From: Microbacterium sp. 10M-3C3
GTDB lineage: Bacteria > Actinomycetota > Actinomycetes > Actinomycetales > Microbacteriaceae
Direction of reading: 5' to 3'
NCBI RefSeq assembly: GCF_003931875.1
Contig: NZ_CP034245.1
Span: 806,001-870,000 of the forward strand
DNA length: 64,000 bases
Positions 24,732 through 33,106 of the stretch are shown piece by piece. A program made the position numbers and the translations under genes. Each line of letters begins with the position of its first letter. Position 1 is the stretch's first letter. The notes beneath the pieces are model-generated. The model saw only the letters and a program-made list of their open reading frames with translations. It made no database searches and was not told the origin of the DNA.

Positions 24732-25726
24732 CGGGGGCCGAGACCGGTTCGGGCGGATTCGGCACGCAGGGCGCCCGGTGGGGCTTCGTCATCCTGTGGG
24801 CCGGCGGCGTCGTCTCGGCGATCCTCGCCGGCGGCTTCGGAGCCACGCCGGAGGCGCGCTGGCACTACGCCGCGGCGCTCGCCCTCGACCTGTGTGCCGT
24901 GGTGCTCGTCACCGAACGGGCCTCGCGCGGCCTCGCCCCCGCCCGCGCCGCCGCCACCGCGCTGGTGGCCACTCTCGCGGCGGCGATCGGGTTCATCGCC
25001 TACGCGAACGGCAGCGAGATCTGGGTCGTCGCGAACGCCACGACGATGGCGGCGATCCTCTTCGCGCGGGGCAACCCCCGCTGGGCGACGGTCGCCGTCC
25101 TCGCGTGCGTCGCGCCCACGACGATCGGCGCCGCGACCGGCCTGGTGTCATCCCCCGACGCGATCTACGTCCTCGGGGTCGCGGGGCTCATGGTGCCGTC
25201 GGCCATCCTGTGGCGCCCCGCCCTCGCGAGCATCCTCCGCCGCGAGCAGCGCCATCGCACGGTCGAGGCGCGCGCCGCGCTCGAGGCGGAGGCCTCCGCC
25301 ATCGCGATGGCCGAGTACGGCCGCGAGATGCAGCGCATCCGCGACGACGCGGCACCGCTCCTCGAGCGCCTCGCCTCCGCCGACGCGCTCGACGACGCGG
25401 ACCTCACCGAGCTCGCCGTCACCGAGGGGGCGATCCGCGATCGGATGCGCTCGCCCCTCGCGCGCGACGAGGAGCTCATCGCCGCGATCGCGCGCGCCCG
25501 CCGCCGCGGCATCCGCGTGCTGCTCCTGTGGGACGGCGACCCCGCCGGCACGCCCGACCCCGCCCTCGTGCACCGGCTCGGCGAGATCGTCGACGCCGCC
25601 GCATCCGGGTCGCTCGTCGTGCGCGGGGGGCAGGGTCGCGACGAGATGTGGGTCGTGCGCACCGACGGCGACGCCGTTTCGCGCATCGTGCTCGACGACC
25701 GCGGCCGCACGCGCGAAGTGCTGTAG
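24719..25726 (+). CDS. Membrane protein linked to the two-component pair
   Basis: 335 residues from GTG 24719, overlapping the kinase gene by 13 bases. Five hydrophobic segments in the first 165 residues (FVILWAGGVVSAILAGGFG, AAATALVATLAAAIGFIAYA) are followed by a cytoplasmic helix bundle and an alpha/beta end (GIRVLLLWDGDP, EMWVVRTDGDAVSRIVLDDR). The layout copies a histidine kinase, but no phosphorylatable His box and no N or G boxes are visible, so it may be a degenerate kinase that modulates its neighbour. Not a recognised family. Confidence 0.82.
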   Translation: MAALTGAETGSGGFGTQGARWGFVILWAGGVVSAILAGGFGATPEARWHYAAALALDLCAVVLVTERASRGLAPARAAATALVATLAAAIGFIAYANGSEIWVVANATTMAAILFARGNPRWATVAVLACVAPTTIGAATGLVSSPDAIYVLGVAGLMVPSAILWRPALASILRREQRHRTVEARAALEAEASAIAMAEYGREMQRIRDDAAPLLERLASADALDDADLTELAVTEGAIRDRMRSPLARDEELIAAIARARRRGIRVLLLWDGDPAGTPDPALVHRLGEIVDAAASGSLVVRGGQGRDEMWVVRTDGDAVSRIVLDDRGRTREVL

Positions 25727-26144
25727 CGCGCGGCGCCCGCCTGTGCGCACTCCCGGAGCGCGTTCACCGGATGTTTCCCCCCGTCCTGGGGGAGGACGGT
25801 GCCCGGTCGGCCGGAATACGCTTTTCGCGTCCGTCTCGGGGGAGGCGGACAGCGAGTGCGCCGCTCCCCGGGGGGAGCGAGCGGCGGGTTCGCGTCGGTG
25901 CCGCGCGGTCGTTCTCGTCCGGGCATGGGGGAACCCCGCGCACGATCCCCTCCACGGATCGACTTCGAGGTCCGCGGAGGGGATCGAACCGTTTCCGGGC
26001 CCGGGGCCGGGGCCGGTGCGCGGCGGCGTCTGCGGCTCACGCTCACGCTCGCGTGCGCGCAGAATTCAGGCCGAGCGCGCGTCAGGGTGGCAAACTCGCC
26101 CCGGGGTGCCGGTGCGCCTGAATTCTGCGCGCGACGGGGCGGCG
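25727..26144. other. Intergenic region of 418 bases, repeat-like, no gene
   Basis: Frames here lack ribosome sites and consistent codon bias. The segment has several G-rich runs, a short hairpin-like CCCCTCCACGG...CCGCGGAGGGG near 25948-25984, and the long-armed inverted repeat at 26055-26132. It separates the two-component unit from a convergent small gene, so terminators are expected. Confidence 0.6.
26055..26132. repeat. Perfect 17-bp inverted repeat with 44-base spacer
   Basis: GCGCGCAGAATTCAGGC (26055-26071) and GCCTGAATTCTGCGCGC (26116-26132) are perfect inverted copies. AT content in the arms (AGAATTC) stands out from the GC-rich surroundings. A transcript could fold it into a long stem, acting as a bidirectional terminator between convergent genes. 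It may instead be a small non-autonomous element. Confidence 0.85.
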
Positions 26145-26399
26145 TCAGCCGGTGGGCTCGGATGCGGCGGGCAGCTCGCCGTTCGCGATCGCATCCGCGA
26201 ACCGGCGCAGGTCGGGGCCCGGCTCCCAGTCGATGAAGCGGTCCTTCAGCCGCGCGGTCAGCTGCCGGAAGGCTTCGTCCGACGTGATGCCGCCGCCCGT
26301 GCGGGCGATGTCGAGCACCGCCTCGCGCAGCACCCGATCGGCGTCGTCGAGGATCTTCGCGCGGGCCTGCTCGTTCCAGCGGATGTCGTCGATCTTCAT
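26145..26399 (-). CDS. Hypothetical small protein (84 residues)
   Basis: ATG 26399 (MKIDDIRWNEQARAKIL) is preferred over an upstream GTG at 26408 with no better site. Amphipathic helices and an acidic C-terminus (FIDWEPGPDLRRFADAIANG) suggest a soluble protein; no signal peptide. Family not recognised. It stands alone on the minus strand, next to the decayed reductase. Confidence 0.65.
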   Translation of the reverse strand: MKIDDIRWNEQARAKILDDADRVLREAVLDIARTGGGITSDEAFRQLTARLKDRFIDWEPGPDLRRFADAIANGELPAASEPTG

Positions 26400-26482
26400 G
26401 CGTGCCACCGTAGGCGGCGGCTCGCCGCATCCGTCGGGGGTTGCGTCGATCGCCGCAGGGCGCTGGGATGCGGTGGCCGGGC

Positions 26483-27704
26483 TCAGTCCGCGAGGGCGGC
26501 GCCGAGCCGCTCACGCAGGGCGGCCGGGTCGGCGATCACGTCGCGCAGCACGCCGCGCGCGGCGTCGCGCCCGTCCTCGTCATCTTCGGGCACGTTCCAC
26601 AGCAGCACGCCGACAGGGCGGCCGTCGTCGAGGTACACCACCGCGCGCGTCGTCGGCGCCCTCCGCGGCGAGGTCGACGTCGACCGTCTCGAGCTGCGGG
26701 TCGAGCGTGCCGACGGCCTCCCACCGCACGCCGAACACGGCGGAGTAGAAGTACGGCGTGTGCGCGTACGGCTCGTCGGCGCCCGCGGCGGCACGGCCCG
26801 CGGCGGTGCCCGAGACCGTCGCGTGATCCACGTGCTCCACGCGCGAGCGGCCGAGGATCGCGTCGGGGTACGCGGCGATGTCGCCCGCGGCTCAGATCGC
26901 CGCATCCGACGTGCGCAGGCGTTCGTCCACGACGCCGCCGCCGTCGTCGTCGACCTCGAGCCCGGCCGCCACGGCGAGGTCGGCGACGGGGGAGACGCCG
27001 AGGCCGAGCACGACCGCGTCGCGCTCGAGCTCCGTGCCGTCGTCGAGCACCAGCACGACCGCCGCGTCGCCCGCGCGCACGGTGTCGGCCCGCCGATTCG
27101 CGATCAGATGCACGCCGGCGTCGGCGAACAGCTGCTCGTACCGGGCGGCGAGGTCGGGCGGGAAGGTGTCGGCGCCGAGCACCGCGCCGCGGAAGACGAG
27201 GTCGGTCTCGACGTCGTTCTGCACGAGCGCGGCCGCGATCTCGGTGCCGATGTAGCCGCCGCCGACCACGGCGATGCGCGCGCCGGCGCGGGCGAGCTGC
27301 CGCAGCCGGCGGTAGTCGGCGGCCGAGCGGAAGTACAGCACGCGCTCGTCGTCGGGCGCGTCGACCTCGTGCGGCCGCGATCCGGTGACGAGGATCAGGC
27401 GGCGGTAGCCCACCTCGCCGCCGTCGTCGGTCGACACGGTGCGGCGCGCGCGGTCGATCTCCGTCACGAGCGTGCGCAGACGGATCTCGGCGCCGGTGTC
27501 GTCGGCGGTGCCCAGCGGCACCTGGTCGTCGGTGAAGTCTGGGTCGGTCCACAGCTTCTTCGACAGTGCCGGCCGCGTGTACGGCTCGTCGACGTCGGCG
27601 CTGAGCACGACGATCGTGCCGTTCTCGTCGCGCTCCCGGATGCCGCGGGCCGCCGCATCCGCGCCCATGCCGCCGCCGACGATCACATAGTCGTACGTGT
27701 CCAT
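26483..27704 (-). pseudogene. FAD-dependent NAD(P)H:ferredoxin-reductase-like gene, disrupted twice
   Basis: From ATG 27704 the product begins MDTYDYVIVGGGMGADAAAR (FAD site), then VVGGGYIGTEIAAALV (NAD site) and LGLGVSPVADLAVAAGLEVD. An in-frame TGA then replaces the Trp expected in the conserved AIWAAGDIA motif (near 26893). Past the TGA the same frame resumes as AAGDIAAYPDAILGRSRVEH up to about 26655, where an indel within a GC repeat shifts the frame; the C-terminal reductase domain continues in another frame as AVVYLDDGRPVGVLLWNVP to 26483. Two independent lesions point to genuine decay. Confidence 0.85.
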
Positions 27705-27818
27705 CACCGCACCGATCTGCCACCCCTCCGACCTCCAGGGGTGCGGCCACGGTAGGCGCGCGGCGACGACGGCGGCCACCGGGGGAGCGCGGCGGGAGGC
27801 TGCGCGTATGATGCGCGC

Positions 27819-28160
27819 TCAGCCGCCCGACTGCACGCGCGCCCGGTGCCGGTCGGTGAGGTCGCGCATGTCGCGGAGGAGGTCGCGCATCGCGTCGAGC
27901 TGAGCGACCGTGAGATCGCGGAAGAGGTGCTGACCCTCCTCGACGAGGGGTCCGTACGCGCGCCACGTGAGCTCGTGGCCCGCGTCGGTCATCTCCACGA
28001 GCACCTTCCGGCGGTCGGTGTCGGATGCGACGCGCCGCACCAGCCCGCGCGCGGAGAGCCGGTCGATCATCGCGGTCGTGGCGGCGGGGCGGAGGCCCGT
28101 GGCGACCGCCAGCTCGCCCGCGGAGCGCGGACCCGCGTCATCGCATTCATGAGAATACGC
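27819..28160 (-). pseudogene. 5'-truncated MarR-family regulator
   Basis: The frame from 28160 to 27819 encodes the second half of a MarR protein: SAGELAVATGLRPAATTAMI, DRLSARGLVRRVASDTDRRK, then VLVEMTDAGHEL and a C-terminal dimer helix. Upstream is a TGA (28163-28161) and no start codon before the recognition helix; the first ATG at 28070 would leave out most of the DNA-binding helices. About 40 N-terminal residues of the family are missing. Likely the old regulator of the adjacent broken reductase. Confidence 0.75.
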
Positions 28161-28254
28161 TCATGTCCACCCTTTGGGGGACATCTTGCCACCGACGGCG
28201 CGCGTCCCCTACCATGCTTCGGCGCCGCTCGCTCGGCGCCGGCACCTGCGTGTT

Positions 28255-28283
28255 TTGGCCGTCGCATCCGGATGGCGTAGACT
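28255..28283 (+). promoter_or_regulatory. Promoter of rplM-rpsI
   Basis: TTGGCC (28255-28260) and TAGACT (28278-28283) are separated by exactly 17 bases, a good housekeeping-sigma match. Transcription would start near 28290, leaving a leader of about 135 bases before rplM. Confidence 0.7.
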
Positions 28284-28291
28284 GTCTCTTT

Positions 28292-28319
28292 GGTGCGCGC
28301 CGCCTGCTGGCGCGCCACC
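28292..28319 (+). promoter_or_regulatory. Leader hairpin before rplM
   Basis: GGTGCGCGCC (28292-28301) pairs with GGCGCGCCACC (28309-28319), with one bulged base and a seven-base loop, right at the predicted 5' end of the rplM transcript. Many bacteria autoregulate L13 operons through leader structures; here that is inference. Confidence 0.5.
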
Positions 28320-28424
28320 GCGAACGTGAGCCCTCCACTGGCGTCTTCGACCGGCATCCGCCCGAGAAGCACCCCGGAGCGGGATTCACGAACACCTCCG
28401 TTCGAATCAGAAAGCAGCACTCCT

Positions 28425-28871
28425 GTGACGCGCACTTACACCCCCAAGGCTGGCGAAGTCCAGCGCGAGTGGCTCGTGATCGACGCGACCGACGTCGTCC
28501 TCGGCCGCCTCGCCTCGCACGCCGCCGCCCTCCTCCGCGGCAAGCACAAGCCGACCTTCGCGAACCACATCGACACCGGCGACTTCGTCATCGTCGTGAA
28601 CGCCGACAAGGTCGCCCTCACCGGCCAGAAGCTCCAGAAGAAGATGGCCTACCGCCACTCCGGTTACCCGGGCGGCCTGAAGGCTGTCTCGTACTCCGAG
28701 CTCCTCGAGAAGAACCCCGTCCGCGCGGTCGAGAAGGCCATCCGCGGCATGCTGCCCAAGAACAGCCTCGGCCGTCAGCAGCTGTCGAAGCTGAAGGTGT
28801 ACGCGGGTGCCGAGCACCCCCACGCCGCGCAGCAGCCCACGCCGTACACCTTCGACCAGGTCGCCCAGTAA
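28425..28871 (+). CDS. rplM: 50S ribosomal protein L13
   Basis: 148 residues, the usual L13 length, from GTG 28425 ([20 protein letters not shown]). Conserved blocks include [39 protein letters not shown] and [11 protein letters not shown]. The frame is open upstream to 28290, but those residues do not belong to the family. L13 binds 23S rRNA early in large-subunit assembly. rpsI follows after 20 bases, the universal pairing. Confidence 0.98.
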   Translation: MTRTYTPKAGEVQREWLVIDATDVVLGRLASHAAALLRGKHKPTFANHIDTGDFVIVVNADKVALTGQKLQKKMAYRHSGYPGGLKAVSYSELLEKNPVRAVEKAIRGMLPKNSLGRQQLSKLKVYAGAEHPHAAQQPTPYTFDQVAQ

Positions 28872-28891
28872 GCGCCGTTTAGGACACAGAC

Positions 28892-29356
28892 ATGTCGAAC
28901 ATCGAGAACTACTCCACCGAGACGCCGGTCGACCAGACCGCCGTCGCCGCCGAGCGTCCCGTCCTGAGCGTCCCCGGCGCCGCTGTCGGCCGTCGCAAGC
29001 AGGCCATCGCGCGCGTCCGTCTCGTCCCGGGCTCGGGCACGATCACGGTCAACGGCCGCGCGATCGAGGACTACTTCCCCAACAAGCTGCACCAGCAGCT
29101 CATCAACGACCCGTTCACGGTGCTGAACCTCGCCGGCGCCTACGACGTGATCGCCCGCATCTCCGGCGGCGGTCCCTCGGGCCAGGCCGGTGCGCTGCGC
29201 CTGGGCATCGCGCGTGCGCTCAACGAGATCGACGTCGAGAACAACCGCCCGACCCTGAAGAAGGCCGGCTTCCTCTCGCGCGACGCGCGCGTGAAGGAGC
29301 GCAAGAAGGCCGGTCTCAAGAAGGCGCGCAAGGCGCCGCAGTACTCGAAGCGCTGA
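28892..29356 (+). CDS. rpsI: 30S ribosomal protein S9
   Basis: 154 residues with an acidic N-terminal extension of about 25 residues common in actinobacteria, then [29 protein letters not shown] and the basic tail that ends in QYSKR, whose last residues reach the P-site tRNA. ATG 28892 lies 20 bases after rplM. glmM begins 11 bases after its stop, so the three genes are likely read together. Confidence 0.98.
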   Translation: MSNIENYSTETPVDQTAVAAERPVLSVPGAAVGRRKQAIARVRLVPGSGTITVNGRAIEDYFPNKLHQQLINDPFTVLNLAGAYDVIARISGGGPSGQAGALRLGIARALNEIDVENNRPTLKKAGFLSRDARVKERKKAGLKKARKAPQYSKR

Positions 29357-29367
29357 GTTCGGATCCG

Positions 29368-30726
29368 ATGCCGCTTTTCGGCACGGACGGGGTGCGGGGG
29401 CTGGCCAACGGCCCCCTCACCGCCGACCTCGCGCTGCACCTGGCCCAGGCGACCGCCGTCGTTCTGGGCCAGGGCCGTTCGGCGGAGGCGCGACGCGCCG
29501 CCGGCCGACGGCCCACCGCCGTCGTCGCGCGCGACCCGCGCGTGTCGGGGGAGTTCCTCACGGCGGCCGTCGCCGCGGGCCTGGCCTCCTCGGGCGTCGA
29601 CGTGCTCGACGCCGGCGTCATCCCGACGCCCGCCGCGGCGTTCCTCATCGGCGACATCGACGCCGACTTCGGCGTCATGGTGTCGGCCTCCCACAACCCC
29701 GCGCCCGACAACGGAATCAAGATCTTCGCCCGCGGCGGGGTGAAGCTGCCCGACATCGTCGAGCAGCGCATCGAGGCGGCCCTGGACGGGCAGATGCTTC
29801 AGCCGACGGGCGCGGGCGTCGGCCGCATCCGCCGCTTCGCCGACGCCGAGGACCGCTACGTCGTGCACCTCCTCGGGTCGCTCCCGCACCGGCTCGACGG
29901 CATCCACGTCGTGCTCGACTGCGCGCACGGCGCCGCGTCGGGCGTCTCGCCCGAGACGTTCAAGGACGCCGGCGCCCAGGTCACCGTCATCGGCGCCGAC
30001 CCCGACGGGCTCAACATCAACGACGGCGTCGGCTCGACGCACCTCGACAACCTCGCCGAGGCGGTCGTGCGCCTGGGCGCCGACGTCGGGATCGCCCACG
30101 ACGGCGACGCCGACCGCTGCCTCGCCGTCGATGCGCGCGGCAACGTCGTGGACGGCGACCAGATCATGGCGATCCTCGCCGTGTCGATGAAGGAGCGCGG
30201 CCACCTCGCCGACGACACGCTCGTCGCCACCGTCATGAGCAACCTCGGTCTTCATCGCGCCATGGCCGACCACGGCATCCGCGTCGTGCAGACCGCGGTC
30301 GGCGACCGGTACGTGCTCGAAGCCATGAACGAGCACGGCTACTCCCTCGGCGGCGAGCAGTCGGGGCACGTCATCATGAGCGAGTTCGCCACGACCGGCG
30401 ACGGCCTGCTCACGGGGCTCCACCTCGTCGCCGAGATGGCGCGGCGCAAGGCCACGCTGGCCGAGCTCGCATCGGTGATGACCGTCTATCCGCAGGTGCT
30501 CGTGAACGTGCGCGACGTCGACCGTGCCCGCGTCGAGACCGACGAGGCGCTGCAGGCGGAGGTAGAGGCGGTGCGCGCGAAGCTGGGGGACACCGGCCGT
30601 GTGCTGCTGCGCGCATCCGGAACCGAGCCGCTCGTTCGCGTCATGGTCGAGGCGGCGGACGCCGCGTCGGCCGAGGGCTACGCGGAGCGCATCGCGGCGG
30701 TCGTGCGGGAGCGCCTGGCGATCTGA
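29368..30726 (+). CDS. glmM: Phosphoglucosamine mutase
   Basis: 452 residues from ATG 29368 ([20 protein letters not shown]). Catalytic serine loop [14 protein letters not shown], metal loop [12 protein letters not shown], sugar-binding loop GGEQSGHVI and phosphate-binding [12 protein letters not shown] are all intact. It converts glucosamine-6-phosphate to glucosamine-1-phosphate for UDP-GlcNAc, feeding both peptidoglycan and the amino sugars of the polysaccharide loci here. Downstream of rpsI as in most actinobacteria. Confidence 0.98.
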   Translation: MPLFGTDGVRGLANGPLTADLALHLAQATAVVLGQGRSAEARRAAGRRPTAVVARDPRVSGEFLTAAVAAGLASSGVDVLDAGVIPTPAAAFLIGDIDADFGVMVSASHNPAPDNGIKIFARGGVKLPDIVEQRIEAALDGQMLQPTGAGVGRIRRFADAEDRYVVHLLGSLPHRLDGIHVVLDCAHGAASGVSPETFKDAGAQVTVIGADPDGLNINDGVGSTHLDNLAEAVVRLGADVGIAHDGDADRCLAVDARGNVVDGDQIMAILAVSMKERGHLADDTLVATVMSNLGLHRAMADHGIRVVQTAVGDRYVLEAMNEHGYSLGGEQSGHVIMSEFATTGDGLLTGLHLVAEMARRKATLAELASVMTVYPQVLVNVRDVDRARVETDEALQAEVEAVRAKLGDTGRVLLRASGTEPLVRVMVEAADAASAEGYAERIAAVVRERLAI

Positions 30727-30855
30727 ACGGCCGTGCCCCGGCGCCTCTTTGGACGTGAAGTGCACAGTCTTGAAACGCGCGCGCGCTTTCCGTAGTGTCG
30801 GAGCAGTCGGACCGCGCCGCGCACTGCGCGGCGGGTGCTTCGGGCTCCGACACCC

Positions 30856-30907
30856 CCGTGCGTCCGGCCCCGCCGTGGGGGGCTCGGCCGGTGGGCCGGA
30901 CGCACGG
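30856..30907 (+). terminator. 15-bp stem-loop downstream of glmM
   Basis: CCGTGCGTCCGGCCC (30856-30870) and GGGCCGGACGCACGG (30893-30907) are perfect inverted copies around a 22-base G-rich spacer. It starts 130 bases after glmM, so it may end the rplM-rpsI-glmM transcript. No T run follows, so an intrinsic terminator is only probable. Confidence 0.55.
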
Positions 30908-30948
30908 CTTCGCCGTCGCGCGGCTCGCGTTTCGCCACGTGACGCGCG

Positions 30949-30979
30949 TGACCTCGCCGAAACACGACCCTCGTATGCT
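30949..30979 (+). promoter_or_regulatory. Possible promoter of the flavin reductase pair
   Basis: TATGCT (30974-30979) is a good -10. The best -35, TGACCT (30949-30954), is at a rather long spacing of 19. The start point would be near 30986, giving a leader of about 140 bases. Confidence 0.4.
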
Positions 30980-31126
30980 GGAGGGGCAACGTAAGCCGTT
31001 GTGGGCCGCCGAGACAAAAAACCTGGGTGGAAAAGAGAGACGTCGTCGTCGATCCTGCCCGTGGCGCCCCGGGCCGGGTCCCGCGCCGTCTCACCTCCTG
31101 ACAACCGGTGAAGTGTGAGAACCTCC

Positions 31127-31660
31127 ATGACCACGAAAGCCTGCGTCGTCGTCGGCAATCCCAAGCCGCGATCGCGCACCCTGACCGTCGCGACGACGCT
31201 CGTCGAGCACGTCCTGGACCCGGGCACGTACGACCTCACCGTGATCGACCTCGCCGATCACATCGACGAGATCTTCACGTGGCCCTCCGAGACGCTCGGC
31301 GAGCTCAACGCCCTCGTCGCCGACAGCGACCTCGTCGTGTTCGCGTCGCCTACGTACAAGGCGACCTACACCGGGCTGCTGAAGGCCTTCCTCGACCGGT
31401 ACCCCGCCAACGGGCTCGCCGGCGTCGTCGCGATCCCAGTGCTCACGATCGCCGACGGCACCCACAGCATGGCGCCGACGCACAACGTCGCACCGCTGCT
31501 CGCCGAGCTCGGCGCCATCGTCCCCGGCCGCGGCTTCGCGTTCGTCTCGGCGCACATGGACCGTCTCGACGAGATCGTCGAGGCCGCCGCATCCGAGTAC
31601 CGCGCGAACATCGCGCGCGTCGCGGCGCTCGCCCCGGCCACCGCGGCGGTGGCGTCGTGA
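31127..31660 (+). CDS. NAD(P)H-dependent FMN reductase (flavodoxin-like fold)
   Basis: 177 residues from ATG 31127; an in-frame GTG at 31115 is an alternative. ACVVVGNPKPRSRTLTVATT is the FMN phosphate loop and VVFASPTYKATYTGLLKAFL the flavin-contacting segment of the SsuE/MsuE-like FMN_red family. It would supply reduced FMN to a monooxygenase; none adjoins. The stop overlaps the next gene's GTG (GTGA), so the two flavin proteins are coupled and may form a reductase pair. Confidence 0.9.
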   Translation: MTTKACVVVGNPKPRSRTLTVATTLVEHVLDPGTYDLTVIDLADHIDEIFTWPSETLGELNALVADSDLVVFASPTYKATYTGLLKAFLDRYPANGLAGVVAIPVLTIADGTHSMAPTHNVAPLLAELGAIVPGRGFAFVSAHMDRLDEIVEAAASEYRANIARVAALAPATAAVAS

Positions 31661-32154
31661 CCGCCCCGATCGACGCCCGCGCCTTCCGCGACGCGCTCGG
31701 CCACTTCGCCTCCGGCATCACGATCGTCAGCGGCATCGACGCCGACGGCCCGATCGGGTTCACATGCCAGTCGTTCTACTCCGTGTCGGTCGACCCGCCG
31801 CTCATCTCCTTCAGCGTCATGACGAACTCGACCACCTACCCGCGCATCCGCGAGACCGGCCGCTTCGCGGTCAACGTGCTCTCGCACCACCAGGATGCGG
31901 TGGCCTCGCAGTTCGCGCGCAAGGGCACCGACAAGTGGGCGGGCATCTCGTGGACGCCGACCGCGGCGGGCACGCCCGTCCTCCACGACACGCTGATGTG
32001 GCTGGACTGCGAGATCTGGGCCGAGCACGAGGCCGGCGACCACCTCATCGTCATCGGGCGCGTCGTGGAGATGAGCCCCGCCGAATGGCACCGGCACGAA
32101 CCGCTGCTGTACTTCAAAGGCGCCTACCGGCACCTGCGCGACATCGCCAGCTGA
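31657..32154 (+). CDS. Flavin reductase-like domain protein (HpaC/split-barrel type)
   Basis: 165 residues. FRDALGHFASGITIVSG, GFTCQSFYSVSVDPPLISFS, GRFAVNVLSHHQ and the ending PLLYFKGAYRHL match the flavin reductase split-barrel family that reduces FMN or FAD with NAD(P)H for two-component monooxygenases. It is coupled to the FMN_red gene upstream. A convergent TetR-type gene ends 61 bases downstream and may control the pair, which is only a guess from position. Confidence 0.92.
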   Translation: MTAPIDARAFRDALGHFASGITIVSGIDADGPIGFTCQSFYSVSVDPPLISFSVMTNSTTYPRIRETGRFAVNVLSHHQDAVASQFARKGTDKWAGISWTPTAAGTPVLHDTLMWLDCEIWAEHEAGDHLIVIGRVVEMSPAEWHRHEPLLYFKGAYRHLRDIAS

Positions 32155-32215
32155 CGCCGGGTGGCTGGTCCCGCGCCGGGCGGGCTGTGCTGGCGCCGTG
32201 CGGGCCGTGCCGGCG

Positions 32216-32986
32216 TCAGGCGGGCTCGGTCATGCCGTCGACGAGGCCCAGGAAGGCGATCGCCGACAGGTGCCACTCGACGGGCTCGCCGTCGATGCCG
32301 GGGAGCTCCGCGGTCTCGTCGGCGAACGACTGCCCGAACGCCGAGCTCGTCGCCACGCCCTCGAGGACGGACGACGCCGTACGCACGAAGTGCCCCATGC
32401 CGAGGCCCGAGACGATGCGCCGGCCGAAGCGCGCGAACAGGCGCTCGTACGCGGCGGACATGATCTCGAGGTACTGGTTCTGGATCGTCTCCAGCCGGTC
32501 CAGCAGCACGGCGCGCTCGTCGTCGGGGAAGCTGTCCAGCGACATCGACAGCGCGCGGAACGTGCGCCACCGCGCCGAGCCGGCGAGCGTCGCGTGCATC
32601 GTCGTCAAGGCGCGGCGCACCGTTTCGAGCAGCGCGGCGCGGCGGCCCTCGGCGGTGTCGAGGCATCCGGGGTTCTCGGCGCCCACCGCGTCGGCGGCGT
32701 CGTCGAGCGTCTTCGCGAAGAACGCCGCCAGCGGGCTCTCCGGTGGCAGCAGGCGCATGGCGAGCTGGAAGACGAGGTTCTCCTTGCTGCCGAACGCGTG
32801 GAACGCCGAGCTGCGGGGCACGCCGACCTGACGGATCAGGTCCTCCATGTTCAAGGGGTAGGCGTTCACACCGAGGCCGCGGCCGCCGAGCAGCTCTTCG
32901 GCGGCCAGCAGCATCCGCTCGCGCAGCTCCTCCTGCTTGATGCGGGGGGCGCGCGCGCGGCGCCGCGCCGGCGCGGCGTCAGTCAC
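32216..32986 (-). CDS. TetR/AcrR-family regulator
   Basis: About 256 residues from GTG 32986; upstream frame without good starts extends to 33076. After an Arg-rich lead come RIKQEELRERMLLAAEELLG and LNMEDLIRQVGVPRSSAFHA with FGSKENLVFQLA, a TetR helix-turn-helix with a slightly long first loop. The C-terminal ligand domain is diverse (ALTTMHATLAGSARWRTFRA). No ligand can be assigned. The ribosome site is weak, so the start is uncertain. Confidence 0.85.
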   Translation of the reverse strand: MTDAAPARRRARAPRIKQEELRERMLLAAEELLGGRGLGVNAYPLNMEDLIRQVGVPRSSAFHAFGSKENLVFQLAMRLLPPESPLAAFFAKTLDDAADAVGAENPGCLDTAEGRRAALLETVRRALTTMHATLAGSARWRTFRALSMSLDSFPDDERAVLLDRLETIQNQYLEIMSAAYERLFARFGRRIVSGLGMGHFVRTASSVLEGVATSSAFGQSFADETAELPGIDGEPVEWHLSAIAFLGLVDGMTEPA

Positions 32987-33106
32987 GGGTCGGGCGAGGG
33001 TCGAGGGCGAGGACGGGCATGATTGTTCCTTCGGGCGACGCGGGCCCCGGGTCAGGCCGCGATGCGTTCGGCCCATAGTAGGCCGTCCGGACCCTCCGTC
33101 GTGTCG

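Larger units (their letters stand above)
30727..31126. other. Intergenic region of 400 bases after glmM
   Basis: No credible gene. It holds a strong 15-bp hairpin (30856-30907), possible promoter hexamers at 30949-30979 and a leader of about 140 bases before the flavin reductase pair. The leader has a CAACG-TAAGC-CGTTG mini-hairpin, an A-rich AGACAAAAAACC and a CACCTCCT run that could mask a ribosome site. Confidence 0.6.

Noticed and set aside
30795..31118. Small plus-strand open frame between glmM and the FMN reductase
   Set aside because: Arg/Pro-rich, no ribosome site, and spans a perfect hairpin and the likely promoter.
30980..31126. FMN, SAM or cobalamin riboswitch
   Set aside because: None of the conserved cores that I know for these classes is present in the leader.
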